Of a DNA stretch of 64,000 nucleotides, positions 33,859 through 42,923 are shown in pieces. The stretch is from Alphaproteobacteria bacterium (GTDB lineage: Bacteria; Pseudomonadota; Alphaproteobacteria; JANQMY01): the NCBI GenBank assembly GCA_028289425.1, contig JANQPL010000016.1, positions 1 to 64,000 on the forward strand. Reading direction: 5' to 3'. Made by a program: the position numbers and the translations under genes. Each line of letters starts with the position of its first letter. The stretch's first letter is position 1. The notes under the pieces are model-generated. The model did not search any database, was not told where the DNA came from, and was given only the letters and a program-made list of their open reading frames with translations.

Positions 33859-34266
33859 ATGATCGGATTGGTATTGGTAACGCACGGCCTTTTGGCCCAA
33901 GAATTTGTCCGGGCAACGGAGCATGTGGTCGGGCCGCAGGAATTTGTGGAAGCCATCTGCATTGGTCCGGACGACGACATGGAAGCGCGGCGCGAGGAAA
34001 TTCAAGCGGCGCTTCAAAAGGTAGAAAACGGCGACGGCGTCATTGTGTTGACGGACATGTTCGGCGGAACGCCATCAAACCTGGCGATTTCCTTCATGGG
34101 AAAAGGCAAGGTTGAAGTGATTGCCGGGGTGAACCTGCCCATGCTGATCAAGCTTGCCAGCGTTCGCAAAGAAGCCAGTCTGGAAGAGGCCGTCGCCCAG
34201 GCCCAAGAATCCGGACGCAAATACATCAATGTGGCGTCCCGCGTCCTTTCCGGCGATGCGTCGTAG
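33859..34266 (+). CDS. PTS EIIA component, mannose type (regulatory)
   Basis: 135 residues: MIGLVLVTHG with phospho-accepting H9, and DMFGGTPSNLA as in the ManX EIIA fold. With no EIIB/EIIC genes nearby it is likely a regulatory protein taking phosphate from HPr rather than a sugar transporter part. It stands between hprK and the HPr gene, 5 bases from the latter. Confidence 0.92.
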   Translation: MIGLVLVTHGLLAQEFVRATEHVVGPQEFVEAICIGPDDDMEARREEIQAALQKVENGDGVIVLTDMFGGTPSNLAISFMGKGKVEVIAGVNLPMLIKLASVRKEASLEEAVAQAQESGRKYINVASRVLSGDAS

Positions 34267-34271
34267 AGGCC

Positions 34272-34586
34272 ATGTCTGTGAATAGCTCGGCAGATGTGGT
34301 GAAGGGCGACGACGGATCTTTGTCTTTGCTTGTGTCCATTCCCAACAAAAAGGGGCTGCATGCCCGGGCGTCGGCCAAATTCGTTCAATGCGCAGAAAAG
34401 TTTGATGCACAGATCACCGTGTCTCGAGACGGCTCGCAAGTCGCCGGCACTTCCATTATGGGCCTTATGATGCTGGCGGCTGCCAACGGGTCGACGATAA
34501 AGATCAGCGCGTCGGGACCCGCGGCCGAGGAAGCACTAGAAGCGCTTATTCAACTAATCGACCGCAAATTCGACGAAGATGAATAG
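34272..34586 (+). CDS. ptsH: Phosphocarrier protein HPr
   Basis: 104 residues. GLHARASAKF carries the phospho-His (H30, equal to His15 of the standard protein) and GTSIMGLMML carries the regulatory serine (S61, equal to Ser46), so both EI-dependent and HprK-dependent phosphorylation sites are kept at the same spacing. There is a 15-residue N-terminal extension relative to the usual protein. No EI gene lies in this window. Confidence 0.93.
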   Translation: MSVNSSADVVKGDDGSLSLLVSIPNKKGLHARASAKFVQCAEKFDAQITVSRDGSQVAGTSIMGLMMLAAANGSTIKISASGPAAEEALEALIQLIDRKFDEDE

Positions 34587-34607
34587 AATCTTAGCAACCA
34601 TTTAAAA

Positions 34608-34627
34608 ATATAAAGATTTCTTTATAT
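34608..34627. promoter_or_regulatory. A/T palindrome upstream of ahcY, possible SahR-type operator
   Basis: ATATAAAG, ATTT, CTTTATAT forms two perfect 8-base arms, 110 bases before ahcY. ArsR-type regulators that sense S-adenosylhomocysteine (SahR) are known to control ahcY in Proteobacteria, and A/T-rich palindromes of this kind would fit; the link is inference. It may instead be the operator or promoter element of another factor. Confidence 0.45.
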
Positions 34628-34683
34628 CCTCTTGCGTAAACTCCGTGCCGTTTGATATACAAGCGCGGAATTCCACATGAAAT

Positions 34684-34708
34684 GGCTGAAAAACTAAGGT
34701 TTTCAGCC
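34684..34708 (+). promoter_or_regulatory. Hairpin in the ahcY 5' leader
   Basis: GGCTGAAAA and TTTTCAGCC form a perfect 9-base stem with a 7-base loop, ending 29 bases before the ahcY start. It may be the tail of an attenuator or simply a leader stem. It does not match an SAH riboswitch as I know it. Confidence 0.45.
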
Positions 34709-34737
34709 AGTTTTGAACCGAAGATCGAGGAGCAGCC

Positions 34738-36033
34738 ATGAGTCAGGCGCAAGACTACAAAGTCGCAGATATCGGCCTTGCCGACTGGGGTCACAAAGAG
34801 ATCGCGATTGCGGAAACCGAAATGCCGGGTCTGATGGCGCTGCAGGAAGAATATGGCGATACAAAGCCCCTCGATGGCGCCCGGATCACCGGCTGCCTTC
34901 ACATGACGATCCAGACTGCCGTGCTAATCAAAACGCTTCACCATCTGGGCGCCGAGATCCGCTGGTCGTCCTGCAACATCTTCTCCACACAAGATCACGC
35001 TGCCGCAGCTATCGCCGATTTGGGCATTCCGGTCTTTGCTTGGAAGGGAGAGACCGAAGAAGAATATTGGTGGTGCGTGGAGCAGACAGTGACCGGCCCC
35101 AATGGCTGGACGCCCAATCTGCTGCTGGACGATGGGGGTGACCTCACCCAACTCATGCACGAAAAATATCCGCAACTCATCGAAAACTGCCTGGGCGTGT
35201 CCGAAGAAACCACGACGGGTGTGCTGCGTCTCTATGACATGGCGCGCGACCTGACCCTGAAGATCCCCGCGATCAACGTGAATGACTCGGTCACCAAGTC
35301 CAAATTCGACAATCTTTATGGCTGCCGCGAAAGCCTGGTGGACGGCATTAAGCGGGCGACGGACGTGATGCTGGCGGGCAAGACTGCCGTCATCTGCGGC
35401 TATGGCGATGTGGGTAAAGGGTCCGCCGCGTCTTTGCGCAGTCAGGGCGCCCGGGTGAAGGTCACTGAGATCGACCCGATTTGCGCACTGCAAGCCGCCA
35501 TGGAGGGCTATGAAGTCACCACCATGGATGATGCGGCATCGGAAGGCGACATCTTCGTTACCTGCACCGGCAATAAGGACATCATCACCATCGACCACAT
35601 GCGCGACATGAAAGACCGCGCCATTGTCTGCAACATCGGTCACTTCGACAGCGAGATCCAGGTCAATGCCCTGCGCAATTACTCCTGGCATAACGTGAAG
35701 CCGCAGGTGGACGAAGTGGAATTCCCGGACGGCAAGCGCATTATTCTGTTGGCGGAAGGGCGCCTGGTGAATCTGGGTTGTGCAACAGGCCATCCGAGCT
35801 TTGTGATGAGTGCGTCGTTCACGAACCAAGTGCTGGCTCAGATTGAACTGTGGCAAAACCACAAGAACTACGACAAGCAGGTCTATGTGCTGCCCAAGCA
35901 CTTGGACGAGAAAGTGGCCAGCCTGCACCTCGAAAAATTGGGGGCGAAGCTGACGAAACTGACCCAAGAACAGTCCGACTATATCGGCGTGCCGCAGGTT
36001 GGGCCGTTTAAGCCGGAGCACTACCGTTATTAA
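34738..36033 (+). CDS. ahcY: Adenosylhomocysteinase
   Basis: 431 residues. It hydrolyses S-adenosylhomocysteine to adenosine and homocysteine in the methyl cycle, with bound NAD. Seen: [16 protein letters not shown], the NAD motif [30 protein letters not shown], and the C-terminal KPEHYRY ending typical of the family. A GAGGAG ribosome site precedes the start. It lies upstream of a divL-type gene as in rhizobia. Confidence 0.97.
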   Translation: MSQAQDYKVADIGLADWGHKEIAIAETEMPGLMALQEEYGDTKPLDGARITGCLHMTIQTAVLIKTLHHLGAEIRWSSCNIFSTQDHAAAAIADLGIPVFAWKGETEEEYWWCVEQTVTGPNGWTPNLLLDDGGDLTQLMHEKYPQLIENCLGVSEETTTGVLRLYDMARDLTLKIPAINVNDSVTKSKFDNLYGCRESLVDGIKRATDVMLAGKTAVICGYGDVGKGSAASLRSQGARVKVTEIDPICALQAAMEGYEVTTMDDAASEGDIFVTCTGNKDIITIDHMRDMKDRAIVCNIGHFDSEIQVNALRNYSWHNVKPQVDEVEFPDGKRIILLAEGRLVNLGCATGHPSFVMSASFTNQVLAQIELWQNHKNYDKQVYVLPKHLDEKVASLHLEKLGAKLTKLTQEQSDYIGVPQVGPFKPEHYRY

Positions 36034-36099
36034 ATCCTTGATGGATCGGAGCCGGCGGCAAGTCTGCGCATAAACTTTCCGCCCACACATGAATACCGA

Positions 36100-36148
36100 A
36101 CCCCGGTTTTTCGCTCTCATTGGGTGGAAAACTGGGGTTTCTTCTTTT
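36100..36148 (+). terminator. Likely intrinsic terminator after ahcY
   Basis: AACCCCGGTTTT (36100-36111) pairs with AAAACTGGGGTT (36128-36139) with one G-T mismatch, followed by TCTTCTTTT. It ends about 110 bases after the ahcY stop, before the next gene. Confidence 0.6.
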
Positions 36149-36214
36149 GGGCGTGTGCGCTTTAATTCGGTGAACTGATTCGCGGTACGCCAGATTTCTG
36201 TCAAGGTCCAGCAA

Positions 36215-38770
36215 ATGCCAACCCAATACGTCCGGGCGACCGGACTTGCGGTGCTGAAGAAAGTGTTGCTGTACACCGGTGCGGTGCAGGGTGTCTTGTT
36301 CGCGGTCACCGGTCCCGCAGTCGCCCAATCTGAAACCGGCTTACAGAGCATCGATATTGCCCAATTCTATTTGCCCGTCTTCGTGACCACGGCCGCCGTC
36401 ATGTTGGCGATTGGGGCGGTTCTGTGGGCGCAGCGCGAAGTGCAGAAAGCTGCCCGCCGCGAAGGAAAATTGAACCGCGCGCTTGCGTCGCTTGAAGCAC
36501 GGTTCGACCGGAATGAATCAATCCTTGCCGCAGAACCCGGCGCGCTATTTGTTTGGACGAGCGCTGCATCCGGCAGCGAGTCTGTGCCCGACGCTGATGA
36601 GAAATCGATCAACGAAAAAGCGTTGGATGCCCCGAGACTGTTGGGCCGTGTCAGCGGGCTGTTGGATCCGGCGACGGGCGGCAGTTTCACAGGCATGCTG
36701 GAGACCTTCAAAGAGGCCGACCGCCGGCGTTTGATTGCCTCAGTCAAAAGCCTGCGCGAGAACGGCGATTCCTTTTCCATGGTTGTGCGGACCGAGGACG
36801 GGCGCGCTTACGATTTCGACGGCCGCCCCGCATCGGATCAGGTGGTGGTGTGGGTGCGAGATGCCTCGGCCGAACAGGAGGAACTCTCGACGCTGCGCAA
36901 TGCCGTAAACGATCTTGAACGCAAGCGCGACGTGCTCGAACAATTGCTGAATGCGTTGCCCTTTCCCATCTGGCACAGGGACAAGGATCTCAATTTGGAT
37001 TACGCCAATGCGGCATTCGCCACGGCCGTTGATGCCGCCACGCCCGCGGAAGCGCTTGCCCAGCAAGCGACCCTCGATTCCCATGAAAAGCCGCTGTGTT
37101 TGACCGCCAAAGAACAAGAACGCATGCGGACGGAACGGCGCCATGTGGTCATGCAGGGTGACCGGCGTGCGTTGGACCTTTTCTTGGCGCCGATACAGGA
37201 TGGGGTGGGCGCTATCGCCGTCGATCAAACCCGTGCGGAAGATGCGGAGCAAGATCTTACGCGACATACGACGGCACACAAGGAAACTCTCAACAAGTTG
37301 CGCAGCGCCGTGGCGATCTTCGGACCGGACCAGCGGCTTACCTTCTCTAATCGTGCCTACGCACGCCAATGGCGCTTGGATGAAGACTGGCTGGAGACGG
37401 GGCCGAAGGAAACCGAAATCCTCGATCTGTTGCGTGAAGCGCGCCGCTTGCCGGAACAGGCTAATTTTCCGGCCTGGAAGCGTCAGCGTGCCGAACTTTA
37501 CAGCAAGGTTATCGATCAGCCGGAAGAGCTTTGGCATTTGCCCGACGGGCGCACCTTGCGGGTGATCTGCCAGTCGCATCCCTTCGGCGGCTTGATTTAT
37601 CTGTATGAGGATGTGACGGATCAGCTGGCGCTCGAAAGCTCGTTCAAGCTGCTGATCAATGTGCAGCGGGCAACGCTCGATAATCTTTACGAAGCGGTGG
37701 CGTTTTTCGGCAGCGACGGACGGCTTAAACTGTTCAACGCGGCGTATGCGCGTATTTGGGAACTCGATCCGCAACAGCTGGACGATGAACCCCATTTCGA
37801 GACGATCTCCGAATGGTCCGAACCGTTGCACGGTTACGATCCGGAATGGTCGCGCATGGCCGCGCCCATCACCGACATTGAAACCGAGCGCCGTCCGGTC
37901 ACCGGGCAATTGGAACGGCAAAACGGCTCCATGATTCAATATGCGGCCATGCCGTTGCCCGACGGTGCGACGCTGCTCACTTTCATGGATGTGACGGATT
38001 CCGTTCGGGCGGAACGGGCCCTGCGCGAACGCAATGAAGCGCTGGAGCAGGCGGACAAGCTGAAATCGGAATTTGTCAGCCACATGTCCTATCAGCTACG
38101 CACGCCGCTCAACACCATTCTCGGTTTCTCGACCATGCTGCAAGAAGGCATCAACAGTGCGGCGCTTGACGACAAGCAGCAGGAATATGTGGGCAATGTG
38201 CTCCAGGCCTCCAACCATTTGCTGCGCCTGATCGATGACATTCTGGATCTTGCGACCATCGAAGCAGGGCGTATGGTGCTCGACCTGGAGAATATCGATC
38301 TGGCGAAAGCACTGAACGAGGCCGTGCCGCTCGCTCAAGAATGGGCACAAGAGCAGAACGTTCGGATCGTCACCGACATCGGCGATGGGCTTGGCCGGGT
38401 CGATGCCGACGGCCGCCGCATCAAGCAAGTGGTTCTAAATCTGGCATCGAATGCCATCGCGTTTTCGCCACGCGATAGCGAGGTAACGATTGGCGCCAAA
38501 CGTCTGGGCACGGATATTCGCATTTGGGTCGAAGATAATGGCGCGGGGATCGCGCCGCGGGCTCAGGCCACCGCCTTCAATCGCTTCGAAAGCAAGGGCC
38601 GGGGCGACGGCCGCCGCGGCGCGGGCTTGGGGCTGTCGCTGGTGAAAAGCTTCGTCGAGTTGCACGGCGGTTGGGTGGAACTTGAATCCAGCACGGGCAA
38701 GGGCACGCGTGTTACCTGCCACCTGCCTAGCCAGATCGCCATGCCGCACGATCAAACGGCGGCCGAATAA
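36215..38770 (+). CDS. divL: DivL-type PAS kinase with tyrosine at the phospho-acceptor site
   Basis: 851 residues. Two N-terminal membrane segments (about residues 10-30 and 48-68) are followed by a long PAS-rich region (to about 600) and a HisKA/HATPase core. The H-box reads FVSHMSYQLRTPL, with Tyr626 where a histidine kinase has His. This is the hallmark of Caulobacter DivL, which controls CckA in the CtrA cell-cycle pathway by binding DivK. The HATPase has VLNLASNAIAFS, VEDNGAGI and GAGLGLSLVKSF. Its position after ahcY and before tsaE matches other alphaproteobacteria. Confidence 0.88.
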   Translation: MPTQYVRATGLAVLKKVLLYTGAVQGVLFAVTGPAVAQSETGLQSIDIAQFYLPVFVTTAAVMLAIGAVLWAQREVQKAARREGKLNRALASLEARFDRNESILAAEPGALFVWTSAASGSESVPDADEKSINEKALDAPRLLGRVSGLLDPATGGSFTGMLETFKEADRRRLIASVKSLRENGDSFSMVVRTEDGRAYDFDGRPASDQVVVWVRDASAEQEELSTLRNAVNDLERKRDVLEQLLNALPFPIWHRDKDLNLDYANAAFATAVDAATPAEALAQQATLDSHEKPLCLTAKEQERMRTERRHVVMQGDRRALDLFLAPIQDGVGAIAVDQTRAEDAEQDLTRHTTAHKETLNKLRSAVAIFGPDQRLTFSNRAYARQWRLDEDWLETGPKETEILDLLREARRLPEQANFPAWKRQRAELYSKVIDQPEELWHLPDGRTLRVICQSHPFGGLIYLYEDVTDQLALESSFKLLINVQRATLDNLYEAVAFFGSDGRLKLFNAAYARIWELDPQQLDDEPHFETISEWSEPLHGYDPEWSRMAAPITDIETERRPVTGQLERQNGSMIQYAAMPLPDGATLLTFMDVTDSVRAERALRERNEALEQADKLKSEFVSHMSYQLRTPLNTILGFSTMLQEGINSAALDDKQQEYVGNVLQASNHLLRLIDDILDLATIEAGRMVLDLENIDLAKALNEAVPLAQEWAQEQNVRIVTDIGDGLGRVDADGRRIKQVVLNLASNAIAFSPRDSEVTIGAKRLGTDIRIWVEDNGAGIAPRAQATAFNRFESKGRGDGRRGAGLGLSLVKSFVELHGGWVELESSTGKGTRVTCHLPSQIAMPHDQTAAE

Positions 38771-38802
38771 TCATCAGTATGCTGACAGATTGATTGCGTG
38801 GG

Positions 38803-39123
38803 TCAGTGTTGGGATTGGGGCAGGCGCACCACCAGCCCGTCCAGTTCGTCCGACACTTCTATTTGACACGACAACCGGCTTGTTTCTTCCACGTCAACGG
38901 CGAAGTCCAGCATGGTCTGTTCCATGTCTTCTTTTGTGCCGGTTTTTTCGACCCATTCGGGATCTACATAGACGTGGCACGTCGCGCAGGCGCAGGCGCC
39001 GCCGCAATCGGCATCGATGCCGGGAATGGAATTCTTAATGGCCCCTTCCATAACGGATAGGCCGTTGGCCACGTCGATCGTGTGCTCCGTGCCGTCATGT
39101 TCAATGTATGTGATCTTAGCCAT
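38803..39123 (-). CDS. 2Fe-2S ferredoxin, adrenodoxin type
   Basis: 106 residues. Cluster cysteines lie in [11 protein letters not shown] plus the later SRLSCQ, the C-x5-C-x2-C...C pattern of vertebrate-type or putidaredoxin-like ferredoxins. It probably carries electrons from the FAD reductase encoded just upstream in the same direction (14-base gap) to an oxygenase such as a P450, none of which is encoded in the window. Confidence 0.92.
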   Translation of the reverse strand: MAKITYIEHDGTEHTIDVANGLSVMEGAIKNSIPGIDADCGGACACATCHVYVDPEWVEKTGTKEDMEQTMLDFAVDVEETSRLSCQIEVSDELDGLVVRLPQSQH

Positions 39124-39137
39124 AAACGCGTTCGTCC

Positions 39138-40361
39138 TTATTTCTGCATCATTTCTTTCATGGACACGGACATGTCCGCAAGGGTCGAAGGATCTATTTT
39201 GGCGGCCGCACCGACCAGCCGTTTCCCGATCATGAATTCCGGAACGGCGTTGATGGCATCCACCGCGATGATGGCGCCTTCCTTCAAGTAAAACACGGCA
39301 AACGATTTTTCATCCGGATTTCCGCGCACAACCGTCTGGTCGTGGCCGAAGGAAAGGCCGGCGATCTGCAGTTTGATGTCATACTGGTCCGACCAGAACC
39401 ATGGCACTTCGTTATAGGACTTCTTGTTGCCCAGAAGCGTGTTGGCCACGGCCTTCGCTTGGTCGATGGCGTTCTGAACGGATTCCAAACGGATGCGTCG
39501 GCCGACCAGCTCACTTGGTAGGCTTGTGCAATCGCCCGCTGCCAAAATGTCTGGGTCGGACGTTTGGGCAAACTCATCGACCACAATGCCGTCGTCGACG
39601 TCCAAACCGGCAGATTTGGCAAGTTCGTCACAGGGGAGGATGCCCACGCCGATGACAACGATGTCGGCGGGTATCGTTGTCCCATCGCCGCATTCCACGC
39701 CGGCAACATTGCCGGCTTGATCCAGGATCTTGGTAACGCCCGCGTTTACCCGCAGGTCGACGCCCGCATCTGAGTGGAGCTTCTCAAAAAAGGCAGAAAC
39801 TTCCGGCGCCACCACCCGGTTCATCACCCGGTCCGCCATTTCCACAACGGTAACTCGGGCGCCAAGCTTCAAGGCAACCGCCGCCACCTCAAGGCCGATA
39901 TAACCGCCACCGATGATGGCCATTCTCGAGCCATCCTTGAGAACACCCCGAATGCCGTCTACGTCGTCGACCGTTCGCAGGTAGAACACTTGGGGCAGGT
40001 CGGCTCCGGGAATCGGCAACTCCCGAACGCACGACCCGGTGGCCAAGATTAGCTTGTCATATTCGACGATTTCGCCGGTGGACAACGAGACGGTGTGCCC
40101 CGCGCGGTCAATCTGTTCGGCGCGCGTCTTGAGCCTCAGATCGATATCGGCGCCTGCGTAGAAGCTTTTGGGCTTCAGCTCGATGCGGTCCACATCCATC
40201 TCGCCCATGAGGTATTTCTTCGACAAAGGGGGGCGCTGGTAGGGTGCATGGGGTTCGTCCCCAATCAGCGTGATGCTGCCCTCAAATCCACCGCTGCGCA
40301 GACTTTGTGCCGCCTGTCCACCAGCCTGTCCGGCCCCAATTATGACGATTTTCTCGGCCAT
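39138..40361 (-). CDS. FAD-dependent ferredoxin reductase
   Basis: 407 residues from ATG 40361 ([15 protein letters not shown]). An FAD Rossmann motif opens the protein, and a second [17 protein letters not shown] at about residues 150-165 binds NAD(P)[14 protein letters not shown] and [10 protein letters not shown] are further flavoprotein motifs. It resembles putidaredoxin/rhodocoxin reductase and pairs with the ferredoxin gene immediately downstream. Confidence 0.92.
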   Translation of the reverse strand: MAEKIVIIGAGQAGGQAAQSLRSGGFEGSITLIGDEPHAPYQRPPLSKKYLMGEMDVDRIELKPKSFYAGADIDLRLKTRAEQIDRAGHTVSLSTGEIVEYDKLILATGSCVRELPIPGADLPQVFYLRTVDDVDGIRGVLKDGSRMAIIGGGYIGLEVAAVALKLGARVTVVEMADRVMNRVVAPEVSAFFEKLHSDAGVDLRVNAGVTKILDQAGNVAGVECGDGTTIPADIVVIGVGILPCDELAKSAGLDVDDGIVVDEFAQTSDPDILAAGDCTSLPSELVGRRIRLESVQNAIDQAKAVANTLLGNKKSYNEVPWFWSDQYDIKLQIAGLSFGHDQTVVRGNPDEKSFAVFYLKEGAIIAVDAINAVPEFMIGKRLVGAAAKIDPSTLADMSVSMKEMMQK

Positions 40362-40561
40362 CTTCCGTCGGTTGCCTTTGGTATTATGGAAGCGCGGTAC
40401 CATGGATCGGTCGGGTGCCGGAATCAACCCTTCCTTGAGCCGATGGCGACGCTTTGCCTCATAAACGGGCCATGTCTGTGCCGGGCAAGGAGCGGCGGTT
40501 GAGAAGCTGCTGCAGTGGCGGGGTCAATTCGATACGGTCGCCGATGGACGTATGAAAAGAG

Positions 40562-41029
40562 GTGTTAGTGCAAACGCTGAAGGAGATCCGATTGGCCGAT
40601 GAGGATGCCACATTGGCTCTCGGTGCTAATTTTGCAACTGTGGTGCAAATAGGTGACGTCATTTGCCTGTCAGGCGGCCTGGGTGCCGGGAAAACCACGT
40701 TTGCCCGCGGATTTGTCCGTGCGGCGCAGGGCGCACCGCCGGATGGCGAGATCCCCAGCCCCACCTTCACGCTCGTCCAGACCTATGAGGCACCGGCCTT
40801 CACAATCTGGCATTTCGACCTTTACCGCATCGAAAGTCCTGATGAGGTATACGAGCTTGGGGTTGAAGAAGCTCTCGATACGGGTGTTTCCCTCATCGAA
40901 TGGCCTGAAAAGGCGGCAGGACTTCTCCCGGCTGAACGGCTGGACATCCATTTTTCACATGCTGAAAAGGGTCGGGCGGTTCGGATCGCCGGTGATGGGG
41001 CCTGGGCAAGAAGATTAGAAAAACTGTGA
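40562..41029 (+). CDS. tsaE: tRNA threonylcarbamoyladenosine ATPase TsaE
   Basis: 155 residues from GTG 40562 (GTG 40568 is possible). Walker A GGLGAGKTTFARG, then SPTFTLVQTYE, HFDLYRI and LIEWPEKA, all typical of TsaE. With TsaB/C/D it makes the t6A modification of tRNAs. Its stop overlaps the next gene's start (GTGA), opening a chain of five coupled genes. Confidence 0.95.
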   Translation: MLVQTLKEIRLADEDATLALGANFATVVQIGDVICLSGGLGAGKTTFARGFVRAAQGAPPDGEIPSPTFTLVQTYEAPAFTIWHFDLYRIESPDEVYELGVEEALDTGVSLIEWPEKAAGLLPAERLDIHFSHAEKGRAVRIAGDGAWARRLEKL

Positions 41030-42189
41030 ATGACCAAATGACACGAGAAAAAGAAATCAGATCCTTCCTGGCGGATGCGGGATGGGGCGACGCAAAGCGC
41101 GGACCGCTGGCGGGAGATGCGTCGGCACGGCGCTACGAGCGCTTGTCGGGGCCAAAGGGGCCGGCCGTGCTCATGGATGCACCGCCGGAACCAGGCGAGG
41201 TGACCAATGGCCGAGCGGCCGGGTACAGCGCCATTGCCCATCTCGCAGTGGACTGCCAGCCATTCGCCTCTCTTGCCAAGCGCCTAAAAGAACTTGGGCT
41301 CAGCGCGCCGACAATCTTTGCGGAAGATGTGCCCAGGGGCCTGCTTCTTTTGGAAGACTTCGGCGATGACCTTTTTGTCTCGGTGCTTGGCGAAGGCGCT
41401 ACGGATCAGGCGGTGGAGCGTCAACTCTACGCAGCCGCTGTGGATTTGCTGGTCGAATTGCATCAGCAGGAGACGCTCACCTCTTTGCCTGCGTCGGGCG
41501 GCGCGACCTATGACATGGCCGCCTATGACGACGGTGCCTTAAAGATCGAAACGGATCTTGTCATCGATTGGTACCTGCCGGGCATTCTGGGCACCTGCGA
41601 AGCACCCAAGGATGTTCGCGCGGCCTATCAGAATGCCTGGTCCTCACTGCTGCCCCAAATGGCGGACCCCGACCCGGTGTTGTGCTTGCGTGATTTCCAT
41701 GCCGGCAATCTCATATGGCTGCCCGACCGTAAAGGGCCGGCCCGCATTGGTTTGTTGGATTTCCAAGACGCCGTGATCGGGGCGCGTTCCTATGATCTCG
41801 TTTCACTGCTCCAAGATGCAAGGCGCGATGTGCCGTCTGCGCTCGAAACGGAGATGGTGGGCCGGTACATCGAAAGTGCCAAGGCCGCAGACCCGGGCTT
41901 CGATGAGGAAGCCTTTCGGGCCCGCTATGCCCTATTGGGGGCTCAGCGTAACTCTAAAATTGTCGGCATTTTCATGCGTTTGTGGCTGCGTGACGGCAAA
42001 AAAAGCTACTTGCCTCATTTGCCCCGCGTTTGGCGTCAATTAGAGAGAAATCTGACACATCCATCGCTTAACACTTTGAAAGCCTGGTTCGACGAAAATG
42101 TTCCGCGAAAGATTCGGCTGTCGGTGCCCGATCCGGATGCCATTGCCGAAAACATGCCCAGGCAAAAAGCGGGAGCAGCGGGTCGATGA
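41026..42189 (+). CDS. amgK: N-acetylmuramate/N-acetylglucosamine kinase-like protein (APH family)
   Basis: 387 residues of the aminoglycoside-phosphotransferase fold: DASARRYERL, LLLEDFGDDLF, catalytic loop CLRDFHAGNLIW and GLLDFQDAVIG. Adjacent to a MurU-like gene, it fits AmgK, which phosphorylates MurNAc at C1 in the cell-wall recycling route that bypasses MurA and gives fosfomycin tolerance in Pseudomonas. The GTG start overlaps the tsaE stop; ATG 41038 is an alternative. Confidence 0.85.
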   Translation: MNDQMTREKEIRSFLADAGWGDAKRGPLAGDASARRYERLSGPKGPAVLMDAPPEPGEVTNGRAAGYSAIAHLAVDCQPFASLAKRLKELGLSAPTIFAEDVPRGLLLLEDFGDDLFVSVLGEGATDQAVERQLYAAAVDLLVELHQQETLTSLPASGGATYDMAAYDDGALKIETDLVIDWYLPGILGTCEAPKDVRAAYQNAWSSLLPQMADPDPVLCLRDFHAGNLIWLPDRKGPARIGLLDFQDAVIGARSYDLVSLLQDARRDVPSALETEMVGRYIESAKAADPGFDEEAFRARYALLGAQRNSKIVGIFMRLWLRDGKKSYLPHLPRVWRQLERNLTHPSLNTLKAWFDENVPRKIRLSVPDPDAIAENMPRQKAGAAGR

Positions 42190-42902
42190 TAGAGATGCCC
42201 AAGAACGCGATGATTTTGGCGGCCGGTTTGGGAAAGCGTATGCGACCGGCCAACAATGAAAAACCAAAGCCATTGGTGGAAGTGGGCGGCCGCGCGCTGA
42301 TCGACCGGGCGATCGACCGGCTGACCGATGCGGGTGTCGAGAACATCGTCATCAACATTCACTACAAAGCGGATCAAATTCGCGGACATTTGGCCGGCCG
42401 CAAAGACGTAAAAATTCAATTCTCCGACGAGACCGACGCTCTGATGGATACGGGCGGCGGCATTGCAAAAGCCCTGCCCTTGTTGGGTAAGGAGCCCTTC
42501 TTCACCCACAATAGTGACTCCATCTGGCTTGAAGGCATGGGCTCCACTCTTGCCTTGATGGCCGCCCATTGGGATGGCGACCGGATGGACGCGCTGATGC
42601 TCATGGCGCCTACGGTCCGGGCGCTGGGCTATGACGGCAAAGGCGACTTCGACATGGACGATGAAGGCCGTCTGCTTCGCCGCGAAGAGGCGCGCGTTTC
42701 CGCCTTTGTGTGGGCGGGCGTGCAAATCGTGCATCCACGTTTGTTTGACAACTGCCCGTCCGGGCCCTTCTCCACCAATGTGTTGTGGGATCGCGCCATC
42801 GAAGCGGACCGTCTGTTCGGTGTGCGCCATGAAGGCATTTGGATGCATGTGGGAAGTCCGGATGGCTTGTCCCGCGCGGAGGAATTGCTCTCCGCCGCAT
42901 AA
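42186..42902 (+). CDS. murU: MurNAc-1-phosphate uridylyltransferase-like protein
   Basis: 238 residues. The nucleotidyltransferase motif AMILAAGLGKRMRP, KPLVEVGG and later HNSDSIWLEG (catalytic Asp) and GIWMHVGSPDGL are present. In the AmgK/MurU pair it makes UDP-MurNAc. It overlaps the kinase gene by 4 bases (ATGA). A sugar-nucleotide role other than MurNAc cannot be excluded. Confidence 0.87.
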   Translation: MIEMPKNAMILAAGLGKRMRPANNEKPKPLVEVGGRALIDRAIDRLTDAGVENIVINIHYKADQIRGHLAGRKDVKIQFSDETDALMDTGGGIAKALPLLGKEPFFTHNSDSIWLEGMGSTLALMAAHWDGDRMDALMLMAPTVRALGYDGKGDFDMDDEGRLLRREEARVSAFVWAGVQIVHPRLFDNCPSGPFSTNVLWDRAIEADRLFGVRHEGIWMHVGSPDGLSRAEELLSAA

Positions 42903-42923
42903 TCCCCCACTCTTCCGGCTGCC

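Noticed and set aside
34587-34737. SAH riboswitch before ahcY
   Set aside because: One hairpin is present, but the conserved core of the known SAH riboswitch could not be found.
36740-38083. Antisense frame within divL (447 residues)
   Set aside because: Shadow frame of a well-supported kinase gene.
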